A stretch of DNA of 64,000 nt. It comes from Lineus longissimus (Eukaryota; Nemertea; Pilidiophora; Heteronemertea; Lineidae). Shown here in pieces: positions 10,235 to 22,100 of the stretch. The stretch lies in contig NC_088318.1 of NCBI RefSeq assembly GCF_910592395.1, positions 6,968,756-7,032,755 of the forward strand. Direction: 5' to 3'. Numbering within the stretch: the first letter of the stretch is position 1; each line of letters opens with the position of its first letter. The translations under genes were made by a program, and so were the position numbers. The notes under the pieces are model-generated. The model was not told the origin of the DNA. It ran no database searches and saw only the letters and a list, made by a program, of their open reading frames with translations.

Positions 10235-13200
10235 TTCATTCTACCATTTACTCATATGAATAGCTGAGCTAAAAAATCTTGCTATAGAAAGGAGCAAAGA
10301 ATTGAAAAAGGGGCGAGATACTATCCTCCAAAATCTGCTACAACAGTTACAAAAATTTCTAGCTGAGTTTGACAAAAATCCCTGTTGTGAAACAAGTCAG
10401 AAAATTGAACGTTTAAAATGTGTTGTGGAAAAAAATGAGAATAGTAATTTCGAGGGAGCGAGAATTCGTTCAAGGGTAAAATGGTTTGAAGAGGGGGAGA
10501 AGCCAACAGGGTACTTCCTTAGGCTTGAAAATAGTAAAGGGAAGAGTAAAACATGGACAAGCATTAGGAAAACTGATGGGACAATAACGTCAAAAATGGA
10601 TGAAATTTTAGAAACCCAAGTCGATTTCTACCAGGATCTGTATAAGGAAGGGGTCACAGACCCCCAAACGCAAAAAAATATCTTAGATAACATAAAAAAC
10701 CCATTAGACGAACAAGCAAGAAATGAGTGTGAAGGAGCCATAAATGCAAATGAACTTGATAAAGCTCTAAAATCATTTGATAATAATAAGTCACCGGGTA
10801 GTGACGGGCTATCCAAAGAATTTTACCTGCAATTTTGGGACATTTTAAGAGAAGAACTTATGGATGTTTTTAATAATGCTTATAATATAGGGAATCTAAC
10901 TGATAGTCAGAGAGAAGCTATTGTGACTCTACTTTATAAAAGTGGCGAAAAAGAAGATATTAAAAATTGGAGGCCTATTTCTCTCCTCAATGTTGATTAC
11001 AAAATACTCGCAAAATGTATTGCGAATCGGATAAAAAATGTAATGGGCAAAATCATTAGTAAAGACCAAACATGTGGAGTACCAGGCAGATCAATATACG
11101 AAAATATAATTTTTACCCAGGATGCAATATTTTATGCAAATAAAGCCAAAAAACCTCTGGCAATGATAAGTATAGACCAAAGTAAAGCCTTTGACCGAGT
11201 AAACCGTAGCTACTTACTTAAAAGCCTTGAAAATTTTGGATTTGGAAAGGATATAATTAACTGGATAAAAATCATGTATACTAATACCAGAAGCAGAATT
11301 TGTACAAATGGCTTCCTATCGGAGGCTTTTATACTTACTAGAGGAGTGAGGCAGGGTTGCCCACTATCGCCTTTACTATATGTTATTGTAGCAGAAACTC
11401 TGTCTTTAGCAATTAAAAATAATAAAAACATAAAAGGTTTGATACTACCTGATGGCACTGAATCAAAAGTAAAAGCATACGCGGACGATACCAACCTGTA
11501 TCTCAGAGATATAAAATCGATAAAGGAACTCTTCAAACTTCTAGACGTATACAGCAAAGCAACAGAAGCAAAACTCAACCAGAACAAAACTAAAACACTT
11601 CTGTGTGGGGAGTTGACGGGAAAAAAACAAGATATCCAAATTTTAGGTCTAAAAGAAGAAGAAAAACTCAAAATTTTGGGTGTCTGGGTTGGTAATGGAG
11701 ATGTCAGTGATGACAATTGGAACCCAATAGCAAATAAGGTCAAACAAGTATTAAACCTATGGAGTAAAAGGGATCTCACCATATTTGGTAAAACACAAAT
11801 AGTCAAAACCCTAGCCTTGGCTAAATTATGGTATGTAGCAACAGTTACTGTTCCTCCTAGCAAAATTATTAATGATATAAATAAAAATGTATGGGAATTT
11901 ATCTGGGGAAAAAAAAGGCAAGCAGTATCAAGAGAAAAATGTTACAAGTCTAGAGAGGAAGGGGGTTTAGGGATGATTGACATAGAGACAAAATGTATTT
12001 GTCTAAAGTTAAAGTTGCTTGTCCAGCTATTGGAGGGAAAAGAAAAAAGCGATGTTTCAAAACTAGCCTCTTTTTTTATTATGAATTTCGATAAAAGCTT
12101 CAACTCATATCAAGTCATAACTACCCAACTAAAAAACTGTAAAAATGAAAATGTCCCCAAGTTTTATGTTCACATTTTAGACACATGGAGACATGTGGGC
12201 TTGAGAAGGATTAAACCAGAATCCACTGGAACTATTCTGGAGGAATACTTGTGGCTAAATACAGAAATAAAATATAATAACAAAGTATTATATGACCCAG
12301 TTTGGATACAAGCAGGAATCCTCAAGATTAAAGATATCTGGAATAGTGAGACAAAAACATGGGTAGATTTCAAACAACTACGTGCAAAATTCCCACCATT
12401 TTTCAGAAATAACAACGTGGGCATAAGAGAAATGTTTCGGAAAACCCAAAGGGTCGACCTTCTCCAAAATGCAAATGATGTAGGCATACAACATGAGACA
12501 AACTTTCTCAAAGCATGGTATGGTAAACAAAGTAAGGAATTAGGTAGCAAAAAGATGTATGATATGTACATGGAAAATAAAAACAATCAAATGAGAAAAA
12601 TTGATGAGAATACCTCAAAATGGTGGAAAACCCTGTGCTTATCAGATTTAGATAGAAAGATCAAGCAGTTGCTATGGAAATCTTACCATAATGCTTTATC
12701 TTTAGGAGAAAACCTAAAAGTTTGGTTTGAAAATGAAAACGGTTTATGCGTCTTTTGTAATGCCAATGAGGAAAATATGACCCATCTTTTCCTAAGGTGT
12801 GAAATTGTAAGAAGATTTCTTGACTATATTTTGAATACATTTACAATAGGAGGTCCCTTAGGAGACCAAGGTTTACAAACCAATTGGGTTGGTACAACCA
12901 ATCTAGAGCAATTTTTTGTCTTAGGTATGTGCAGAAAGGTTATATGGGATTTAAGAAATGTTGCAAAATTCAAGAGTCTTAAACCGGACATAAATAGTTT
13001 TAAATTAAACTTCAAGTACTTGATGAAAAGTCATTTGGAAAATTTGTATAATGTGTATAAAAACCACAGTAAACTGGGAGAATTTGAAGATTTGTACCTC
13101 GATAACCATGATTTCTTGTCCTTGGATCAAGGAAAGATATCTATCAATATTATATTTTGACATCAACATGTAAAATTTACTGTTTTATATATGTCACAAT

Positions 13201-13400
13201 GTTATAGATTTGCTAACTCAGCTCACTCCTAGAGGCCGGGAGTTTTGTAGGCTCTACTTTTTGAATAAAAGATGATTTAAAAATAAAAAAAATCAGATCG
13301 GACCGAAAATCAGTGTCAGAGGTCAGCTGACCTAGGGCATTCTGTGTACAAAGTTTCAAGTTCATAGCTCTAGCAGTTAAGAAACGTGCCACTGTTAGGA

Positions 13401-13409
13401 TACGACGAC

Positions 13410-13440
<31 letters not shown>

Positions 13441-13446
13441 GACACA
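13401..13446. repeat. (GAC)n microsatellite in the tail of copy A
   Basis: A run of GAC/CGA triplets with one AAC interruption, preceding the GGTGAGCC terminus of copy A. Confidence 0.9.
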
Positions 13447-13548
13447 GCGCTATCATATAGACTCCCCTTACGGTGAGCCAAAAACCAGGTTTTTTGAATA
13501 AAACTAGGTTTTTTTAATTACTGGACACTCCGCTTGCCATAGGCTCAA

Positions 13549-13800
13549 GGATACTATGCTGAGGATTCATTACTGATAAGGATTTTCAATTCATGGCTCA
13601 AGGATACTATATTGAGGATTAACCAGTGCATTTGTGATGTGATAGTATTGTAAACCGCTATGGCACTACAGTAGTTCCCTACTATCAAAATTCATGGCTG
13701 AAGGATACTCTCTGAGGATTAACCAGTGCATTTGTGATGTGATAATAATACCGTAAACCGCTATGGCATGTATGGCACTACAGTTGTTCCATATGACTCA
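13549..13800. repeat. ~95-bp tandem repeat next to the TIR element
   Basis: CAAGGATACTAT...GAGGATTAACCAGTGCATTTGTGATGTGATA...AAACCGCTATGGCACTACAG is present about 2.5 times. GATAAGGATTTTCAATTCAT occurs both here (about 13575) and left of the element (4016), so the element inserted into this repeat. Confidence 0.75.
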
Positions 13801-16123
13801 GTGATAATACTATTGGTACTAATGAAAAACCAGTGCATGCCACTGCAATCATGATGAGGTATGTTCACTAGTTTAAAAGGATACAATCTGATTCTGATTG
13901 AAGTTAGTGGAGTTCAAAAATCATTGAAAAAACTAAGATTGAACATGTTTCTGGCCATTCATTCTCATATCAAAAAACATCGTAATAGAGAGAAAGGGCC
14001 AAACTTTATGCAATATTTTGATATACTAGTATTTCTTGTTATTATTTATAATTTCTATCCTTATCTAATTATTCTGAAGTACAATCTGATTCTGATTGAA
14101 ATTAGTTTAGTTCAAAAATTATCAAAAAAACTAAGAACATGAGATTGACTTGAGATTGAGGAGAGAGGTTTAGGACTATCGCAGTACATTATGACAAGAA
14201 AAAGAAGGGTTTTTGATTCAATATTGGCGCAGCATTTGGAAAATTCCCTTGTCATTTGCCCTTGACATGCCTGATGAATGTAAAGCACTGTACAGGTGTG
14301 ACGTGTGTTGCGGCCGACATATTTTCGAAAATGTTGTCAGTGTGTACAGAGTTTAATGATTAATTATGCTAACAAAGTTTTGCCTGTCATGCATGTAATT
14401 GTTACATTTTTATCTAAAAATGAATTGAAAAGATTAACATCTCTTTTTGGTTGTCATTTATCATCACCTGGCTAAGTACTACTCACCTGATCAAAGAACT
14501 TTATTATGGAGGACTATGTGTAGCCCATCAGGTTGTGTTGTTGCTGTTGCTGTTAAGAGTCTATAGATGTTTTTCATAACAGCACAAAATACAATGGGTG
14601 AATAGTTTGTTTCTGTCAATCTGTGGTTGTGATTAATGTGAGGAGAACCCTGTCCCTAGTCTGTAGTCAGGTTGGTGATTTTGTGACAATGACACATCAA
14701 ATACACATTTAACTTGAAGAAAGAAATTCTCACATTTATACTGCAGATTTTCTGTAGGTTTTGTGGTGACTGACTGAGTGAGAGATTGATTGCTATATTG
14801 GTCTATTGCTATTGCATAGGATCTGTGATTCTGGCATGACGTTGTACGGTACTTGAGATTGAAATCACAATAGTGTCAGAATGGGTCTCTCCTCTCCAAC
14901 CACCACTGTTGCAGATTCAATGCTCTTACTATCTGATTTGACTGAGATAATGACAGTGACATGACATAGACACTTCATTGAGGAGTGCATCTCCATGCTG
15001 ACAGTGACAGCATCTTGACCAATGTCCAATGACCACCAAGGTAATTTCTGATACCAAGAATGATAAAGTATTACTGCCTGCAGTGCATGGCTATGTTCAA
15101 AGACAGTACCATGAGGTTCAGGATGTGTTGACCAGTCACGCTGTCAGGATGTAGTGCCATGGCCGTGGCATGGGCCCGGGGGCATGGCATGACTACTAAA
15201 GTATAATTCATGCTGGTTGCAATTGCATGACTACCAACCATCATGACGACCATGCAATTATGCATGACAATTCAACTTTCTCTGATCTGCTGATAGACCG
15301 TATCTATCACGTACATCATTGCACATCAATACATCATGACATACTTACGCCTATATTTATAGTACATTGCAGTCAGCCTAACGACAACGTTGGTTACAGT
15401 ACACGAGTGGGTAGGCCCTAGGCTAGCACTAGGGCAGGCCATAGTTGATTGATATAGGCTTCACACTGTGCTTTGTTGCCTTTATTACTGTATTTCATTT
15501 TCTGTTGTGCTTTGTGCTTACCAATAGACTATTGTCTTGGGACAGTCTGGATGAAGTTGATGGCTCCGGTTGCTGTTGTGGGGATATCGATTTGATCCTT
15601 GATACAGGCCATGACATCCCTTTTGATGTTCCTCTGCCTTTCCTGACCAAGCGTGATCCCCGATCACATCTCCCATCTTTTTCCTTTCGTTGGGAGTTTC
15701 TAACAAAAAGGAAAATGCCTGGTTCTTTCGTATCCTCCCCAAACCACCACCTTTTTTCCTGGCCAAGTTGACGAGGTGCCATCGTGCCCCTGTGCTCCGT
15801 CTCAGTGGATGTGTGTACATGCAGGTGACAGACGAAAATATTTGACCTCGCCACCAGAAAATATTTCAAGTGATCTGTCAATTGACGACCATTTATATTC
15901 GAAGGCGACCATAGTGAATTTGGAGAGATCTTTTATATTCTGCAAAGTAATTTGTAAACCCCGATTGATTCTTATAAATTTGTGATGATTATTTAAGAGA
16001 AAACCATTTGCAGCGAAAATGGGAAATCCCAGAGACGAGGTCATATCGTCTGGGTTTTTCCAATTCTGGTTGATGTACACACATTATACACACATGCACA
16101 GCAATGCTTGGCGCTCTCCAACA
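13801..16123. other. Intergenic and 5' flank of the DUF7869-like gene
   Basis: A ~65-bp phrase (TACAATCTGATTCTGATTGA...GTTCAAAAAT) occurs twice, at about 13882 and 14080. No supported coding exon was found. Antisense open frames at 15495-15881 are long but have no recognisable domain. Promoter elements of the gene starting at 16124 must lie here, but no convincing TATA box was seen. Confidence 0.4.
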
Positions 16124-19100
16124 ATGGCGGAATCAGCGCCGCTGTCACCAATTACGTCGTCATTTTCATTGGATTTTTCCTGTTCAAGTGATGAAAATAA
16201 TGAAGCGAAGAGTTTAACGGATAAATGGAGTTTTTCCGCTGTTACTGTTAGTGATATTAGTGATGACGCGATCGACGAACCGAGTTATATGGGTGGCCTG
16301 TATGAAAACCTAAACTGTCAATGTTCCTCGCCCTGTGCTTTGCAAATTTCGCCAGTCCACATTAAAGAAATTCAGAATGACATCGCAGCCAAGGGACGTG
16401 AAAGTAGAAGACAATATTTTTTATACTTAGTAAGGCAGCAGCTTGGTAGAATTGGTTCAGTGTTTGTTATGAAAGGGTGTCAGTTGTGCCTAAAGGCATG
16501 CAGTAGTGTGCATGGTATTTCTGAGAAGTATCTTGAGGATGTGGTTAAGGATGTGCGATCAGGACATAGAAATGCACATGATTTTAGAAAAATGGTCTAA
16601 ACGACTATCATATAAAACAGGCCTGTGCATGGCCTGGGTTAGGGACTTCTTTCTTGTAATGGGAGAACACATGCCAAATAAGAAGGTTACCTACCTTCCG
16701 GGCTACACAAAACGCTCGGTTTTCCGACGGCTTGAAAGGTCATTTCGAAAGCGGTATGGTGACATAGCAGATGAGCATGTCATCACATATCAGCATCTAT
16801 GCAGTGTCTGGAAGAGGGGGGATGGCCCTGGAAGTGTGCGCCTCATTTGTGGAAAAGTGAGTATGATGATAATCCTTCAAATCTCATTCTCCATAATGCC
16901 TCACGTGCGTCGTATCTGCTATTCTCCCCACGACTAGAATTGGTAAATGATTAGAAGAGGGCAGGCCCGATGATAACCTGAAGTCAGTGAAGATGTCAAA
17001 TGTGTTCTTTTTGCTTAATCCAATAAAGGCTATGGAATGAGGGGAAAAGCAAGAAAATAGACAAAGTGCGGCCAAAGTTCCATGACTTTGTTCCCAATTT
17101 AATGAAGTATAGGGCCTATGGGTCTATAGTCAGTGTTTAAAGCTGATTTCGAGATTACATAAAAGATCAGTTGAGGAAAACGCGTTTAAATCTTACTTTT
17201 CAGCCCGATGGGTTCACAAAATGCACTACATGCACTCGACTGCATGATGCTGCCAAAGCGGCAACAACACAATCTGTTGTTATCCATATTGAGAAATCTC
17301 TTGAGCTACATTATAAGACTGTGGGGTAAGTAAGATTCAAGCAAGGTGTACACTGGCAAAATCTTTGCAACATGTTGACAAAGAATTGCATTGACAATGA
17401 CTGTGACACTGCATTCAATTTGCAACATTTTTTCAGCATTTTTGCAACATGTTGTATTGCATGTAGTTTTTGTTTGACCGTCCTTGTGGACCCCGATTGT
17501 TGATCTTTATCATCGAAAGTACCAATCTTTGCTTGCATTGCATTGCAGTGATTTGCGCCTTGTTTATCACAAGACTCGAGAACAGTCGCAGTCCCCAATC
17601 TCCCGAACCACAACAGTTATCATCGATGGGATGGATCAAAATAAAACCAATCTACCGCATCTGACCACAGAAGATAAAACAAGCAAGGGTCAGATAAGAC
17701 TGAAAACGCATATCACAGGTAAGACAAGTATAAGAATGCAAACCAGACTTGATTTTTACGTAATAGTGGTCCAATTAAAATAGAAATCCCCTTATTCCCA
17801 GTGCAGTAGTAAAGTTGAAATATGCGTTTGAAATTGCTGAAACTTGGTAAGTCCAGTTGTCCACTTGTGTGAGATCTGGATAGGTCTGTGACACCCTAGA
17901 GCAACATATTATAGATTTAAAAGAAAGGGGGTACATCGTTACAATCTCAGAGCAAGGTGACTTGCCCCAGATCAACAAAGACAAAATCACAATTTACTGT
18001 TGTCAGATGATTTTAATTTTTAGATTAAATCTAACCTTCACTCTGAAAATGGTATGAAACATCAACTTACATCAGGCTACAAAATTGTACTTCCTTTGTC
18101 TGTGGCTTCATGTTTGTCTTATTTTACTGTAGTTTTAGAAACACACACCATAGGTGTGTATGTTTACTGTATATCTTTTCAGGAATAAAAATTCACTGTT
18201 CGCCTACCGAGGACACAGATTCCGTCATCGCAATAGTTTACGTTGATGTCAATGAGTATCCTCACGACTCCAATTTGACCATTTCCATCCTGCTTGATGT
18301 GCTGCTAATGCACCACCGCATCTTTAAACCCAAACCCCATCTACAAATGGACAATTGTTGGAGGGAGAACAAGAATCGCTACATTCTTTCATTCTTGTTC
18401 TTCCTTGTGCATATAGATGTTTTTGAAGATGTAAGCTTCCTCATGTGGATACCGAAAAGACACATCAGTTCATTCAATACTATCTTTTTTTGCCCTATGT
18501 GATGACCAGAGGTCAAGGAACTCAATGGACATAGGGACATGCCTAGTTATAGTATCAGTTCTAATTACAACATGAGACAAGACCACAATTGATTTTTTAA
18601 GCCTTTTAGCAGTTAAATTGTCAATGTTTGACCGCGACGCATCAAAGAACGCGTGGTGTTGTGAATCTGAAATTTAGATTATGTTATTCCGGACAGTCGG
18701 GCAAGTAAATGGTGAAAAATAAAATGGTGATTGACCACGGAAATTTTTTTTTAATCGACAAATTAGACAGACTTTGATATTTCCACTCTTTTCAGCCAAC
18801 TGGCAGAAAAAACTCAAAACACGCCCCCTATTACCAAATTAGCAAAATTCGAAATTAATTTTTTCATCAAATAATTTCTTTATATCTGTAGACTTGCCAC
18901 AACAAATATTTTTTCAATACCTCTCCAAATATGTACTTGAGAGTAAAAAACATGCACTCGTCTAATAGATAGGCCTGGACCCTCCAACCTATGAATATTC
19001 ATTAGTGGTCTTGTCTCAATGAAGGTACATTTCAGGGGTTAACATTTTGAGATTTTTTTCAAACTAATGTACATGACATCCCACAACTCTCCAACAAAGG

Positions 19101-22100
19101 AAAGTCATATCTGGACATTTTTGGAGAAATGAGAGACATTTCAAAGAGTGGTACAACTGTGCCAAAGCGACGAAAGAGGACAAAATCGACAAAAAGTCAT
19201 GATTTTGCACCCAACAGCACCAAATTCAAAGACCTGCCCTGGCCAGAATAAGCAAGCTATGGAGCTGAAACTTTAGGATGTGATTTAGGAATATCTTTGC
19301 TGCTTAGGGAACAACTTTCAGAATCAAGGCCTAAGTAGTTTCAAAGAAATTACAAAATGAATGGCAACACAACAAGACTTGTAAAAATTAAACCGAACTT
19401 AGACCGGGGTTAGGTTGACTCTTATTTGGGTCAAATTAAGTTTTTTTCTCATTATTTTAGCTTGTTTTGACCTTAAATCATCAGCAATACAATATTCTAA
19501 ATGAATTAGAGTGATTTGAGCACATTCAAATTTTTCACTATATTGACCCAAAATGTAGTGTAAATAGAGACAAGACCACAATTGATTTTTTAAGCCTTTT
19601 AGCAGTTAAATTGTCAATGTTTGACCGCGACGCATCAAAGAACGCGTGGTGTTGTGAATCTGAAATTTAGATTATGTTATTCCGGACAGTCGGGCAAGTA
19701 AATGGTGAAAAATAAAATGGTGATTGACCACGGAAATTTTTTTTTAATCGACAAATTAGACAGACTTTGATATTTCCACTCTTTTCAGCCAACTGGCAGA
19801 AAAAACTCAAAACACGCCCCCTATTACCAAATTAGCAAAATTCGAAATTAATTTTTTCATCAAATAATTTCTTTATATCTGTAGACTTGCCACAACAAAT
19901 ATTTTTTCAATACCTCTCCAAATATGTACTTGAGAGTAAAAAACATGCACTCGTCTAATAGATAGGCCTGGACCCTCCAACCTATGAATATTCATTAGTG
20001 GTCTTGTCTCACATACTATTTCCGACCTACAAACGGCAGTTAATTTCGAGCGAAAAATTATTTAATATAAAAGCAAAAGGTGTGCATTGCATTTTTAATG
20101 TGGAAAAGTAAAACTGTTCTCTTATAAATACTTGTTTTCAGGTATCTCTGAACTTCTTACCAGTTGGTCATACGCATGAGGATGTTGATCAGATGTTCAG
20201 GTAAAGAGATCGTTTCCTGGCAAAAGACCATTCACTCATTGTTGAAAATGTGTTCCTACATGTCCTATGTCAAATGTCGGAGGACGTCACATTCAGCGAT
20301 GTGTACATTACCATGCAAATACATCATGGTAAAACATTATGGTCTTAGTTAAATGGGTGAAATATTCAAAACATGTGGATCATATCTACACCAATCCTGG
20401 TAAAATTGTTATCAGTTGCAATGTCTTCTTGCAGATGTATCAATACAGCCATTTCTTCCTGCGGCAATATCAATACTCTGGATGGTAAGTTTGACTTGAT
20501 GTTTCACTGATTTTTGAATTGAGGAATTGGTTGTCCTATCAAGATCGCTCGGGTCGACCAAAAATGCAGACCAAAACCAGAGGCATAGAGATTGTAGTGC
20601 CCAAAAGTAATTGGGAAACAGTCCGCAGTTGTTTATTTCTCTTGCTAACTAATTGTGGCAACGCTCCTCAAACATTTAGACTGGGGAAACAAGATGGCGG
20701 ACACATTTTTTCTACTTCCTTGGTTGCGATACCAAGGACCACTAAAATCAAAACGAGTCGTAAGGCATTTTCCATTAGAAACATCAATATCCTGTGACCA
20801 AGGCCTTTTAGAATATTGAGTCAAGAGCGGGCGACATTATTTGGGCAATTTGTTCTGACACGATTGAGGATGCAAACTGACATATTGTGGTATTTGCTTA
20901 CATTGGCATAATGAAGTCACTTAGTCTTAGGTTTCCTCTTAACATTATGGTTTCAGAATTCATGGATAGACTAACGGACAAAGACACATTCTCGCCTAAG
21001 ATTGAAGTACATAATGTACAAAGTGTGTTCAACTGGCGTGACCACATAATTCCATTCTTGCCTGACAACTTCAGTGGCCAATCCAAGCCACACCAGTTCC
21101 AATTCAGGAAAGTAGATGGGCAGGCAAGGATGCGCTATCGCCTGTGGGCTGATGACCCGTGGAGCCCTGAGGGACCAGGCATGACATGCCTTGAGGTAAA
21201 GATATACATGTAAATTTGTCATTGGTGATTAACTGACTACGCAAACGACACGTACTACTACTACTTTTTAGCTAAGCCGAGACCAAGACACTTCAAACGT
21301 GAGATGCCTTTTAGCGCGATTCGACTCAAGTGTTTAAATTACTTTGCCCTTTGGTATATTGGCCTGATAAAGACATACCGTCAACAAAATGGAGGTTGAA
21401 AGAGACCTGCCGGTACTTTCCATGTTTATATTTCAGCCGAGTCCAGGCCCTTGGAGGTCCAGGGTTCGATTCTGGATTATTAGATGTGGATTATGGCGCG
21501 AAAGTTTGAATTTCCCGCACAGATTATTTGTAAGCGCATGCGCACTCGCCAAATTACGTGAAAACAACCGGAGTCAGGAAGAACGGAGTGGTCGGGGAAA
21601 AAGGGTCGATTTTCATATACTGTATGGGCAGACTGGTAAGAAATCTATCTGTATTATAAGATCAATATGTATAGAGAGTGTACGCCCCTCAATATGTAAG
21701 AAAGACTCCTGGTAATAATAGTAATCGCCATTGGAATTGGCGAAGGTTCATTTCCATGTGGTCGCGCACTGTTCATCAATGCAGTGCTGCCCTCTTTTAT
21801 TCAGCTTATAACTAAAGTAATAGTAAGAATACTGTAAAATCGCATCTGAGACATCAGTTTGCTGGGAATTTCTAGTTATGGTCAATGTTAATGTCACATT
21901 CTGTTCACATTGTATCATTGTAGGTTTCAAATGACCTTTTGGACCTTTGTACATTTAGAAGTCAAGAAAAATCGAGTCATAGTAAAAGTCTGCGTTTCGT
22001 CCATTGATTGAATACAACTCCGACCCCTGCCTTCTCTCTTCAGATTCCATTAGTACTTCTCTCTCTAAGGACACCCTTGGGCTGACCACAGTCAACTGCT

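Larger units (their letters stand above)
9449..10272 (+). mobile_element. 302-bp-unit repeat family, copy D, inserted in LINE ORF2
   Basis: It starts CAAGAGGCCCAAGGGCC...GCTCAGC and ends GCTGAGCTAA, so the ends are short inverted repeats. It carries GACCTTGAAAAGTAGGTCAA (about 9628), CCCCCTGGTGGCC (about 10072) and a CGGACAGACAGAC microsatellite, all hallmarks of the family. Excision at these bases restores the ORF2 frame with no target duplication, consistent with a Helitron-like mechanism. A tRNA-like promoter box lies inside (see 9838-9960). Confidence 0.65.
8509..13160 (+). pseudogene. LINE ORF2: APE endonuclease plus reverse transcriptase, interrupted
   Basis: ORF2 supplies the nick and the cDNA synthesis for target-primed reverse transcription. 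The endonuclease half (8509-9448) starts at ATG 8509 and shows NVRGLRD, CLQETH, GDFNCV and SDHLPVVL, the expected metal-binding and catalytic blocks. After an 824-bp insertion the frame resumes at about 10273 (KNLAIERSKELKK) and runs to 13160. The reverse transcriptase motifs are NNKSPGSDGL, WRPISLLNVDYKI, SIDQSKAFDRV, GVRQGCPLSPLL and AYADDTNLYL (about 11478). A C-terminal CVFCNANEENMTHLFLRC knuckle closes the protein. Joining around the insertion as 9448/10273 keeps one frame. Confidence 0.9.
6574..13290 (+). mobile_element. L1/Tx1-like non-LTR retrotransposon (LINE), near full length
   Basis: The element is bounded by an exact 10-bp target duplication, AATCAGATCG, at 6564-6573 and 13291-13300. 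It has a 3' A-rich tail, and removing it restores the 302-bp unit. It carries ORF1 (6584-8239) and ORF2 (8509-13160), separated by 269 bp. ORF2 has an APE-type endonuclease and a reverse transcriptase with AYADD. The RT text GVRQGCPLSPLLYVIVAE and the C-terminal CX2C...HX4C knuckle are typical of the L1/Tx1 group. Both ORFs are broken (one-base shifts in ORF1, an 824-bp insertion in ORF2), so this copy is dead, but the intact duplication suggests it is fairly young. Confidence 0.9.
5036..13488 (+). mobile_element. 302-bp-unit repeat element, copy A (possible non-autonomous Helitron/Helentron-like), split by LINE
   Basis: The head GGCCAGGGGCCATTGTGCTC matches the heads at 27.24 and 57.24 kb. 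The tail at 13300-13488, after the LINE, has the GAC microsatellite followed by GGTGAGCCAAAAA, matching the other copies' GGTGAGCTAAAAA. The body is built of ~302-bp units. Family copies share a 5' GCTCACC that is inverted at the 3' end (GGTGAGC); copies B and C also have a 3' stem-loop and end near CTAA. This combination resembles non-autonomous Helitron/Helentron elements, but class assignment is inference. Confidence 0.6.
4048..13540. mobile_element. DNA-transposon-like element with ~60-bp terminal inverted repeats (outer shell of a nest)
   Basis: The left end begins ATGGCAAGCGGAGTGTCCAG at 4048 and the right end is its exact reverse complement finishing at 13540. The inverted match continues with few mismatches for about 60 bp. 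Flanks are AGGCTCAT (4040-4047) and AGGCTCAA (13541-13548), a 7-of-8 match that looks like an 8-bp target duplication, as made by hAT transposons. No transposase of its own was found, so it is non-autonomous. Its interior is the palindrome array (4070-5035) plus a second element that took in a LINE. Without the insertions the shell would be only about 1 kb. The hAT label is inference from duplication length alone. Confidence 0.7.

Noticed and set aside
15495-15881. Minus-strand 128-codon open frame upstream of the DUF7869-like gene
   Set aside because: No domain, no paired splice sites, and the opposite strand is also open over part of it.
18574-20010. LTR retrotransposon
   Set aside because: No TG...CA ends, no primer binding site or polypurine tract seen, and no coding in the 549-bp interior. 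Kept only as paired repeats.
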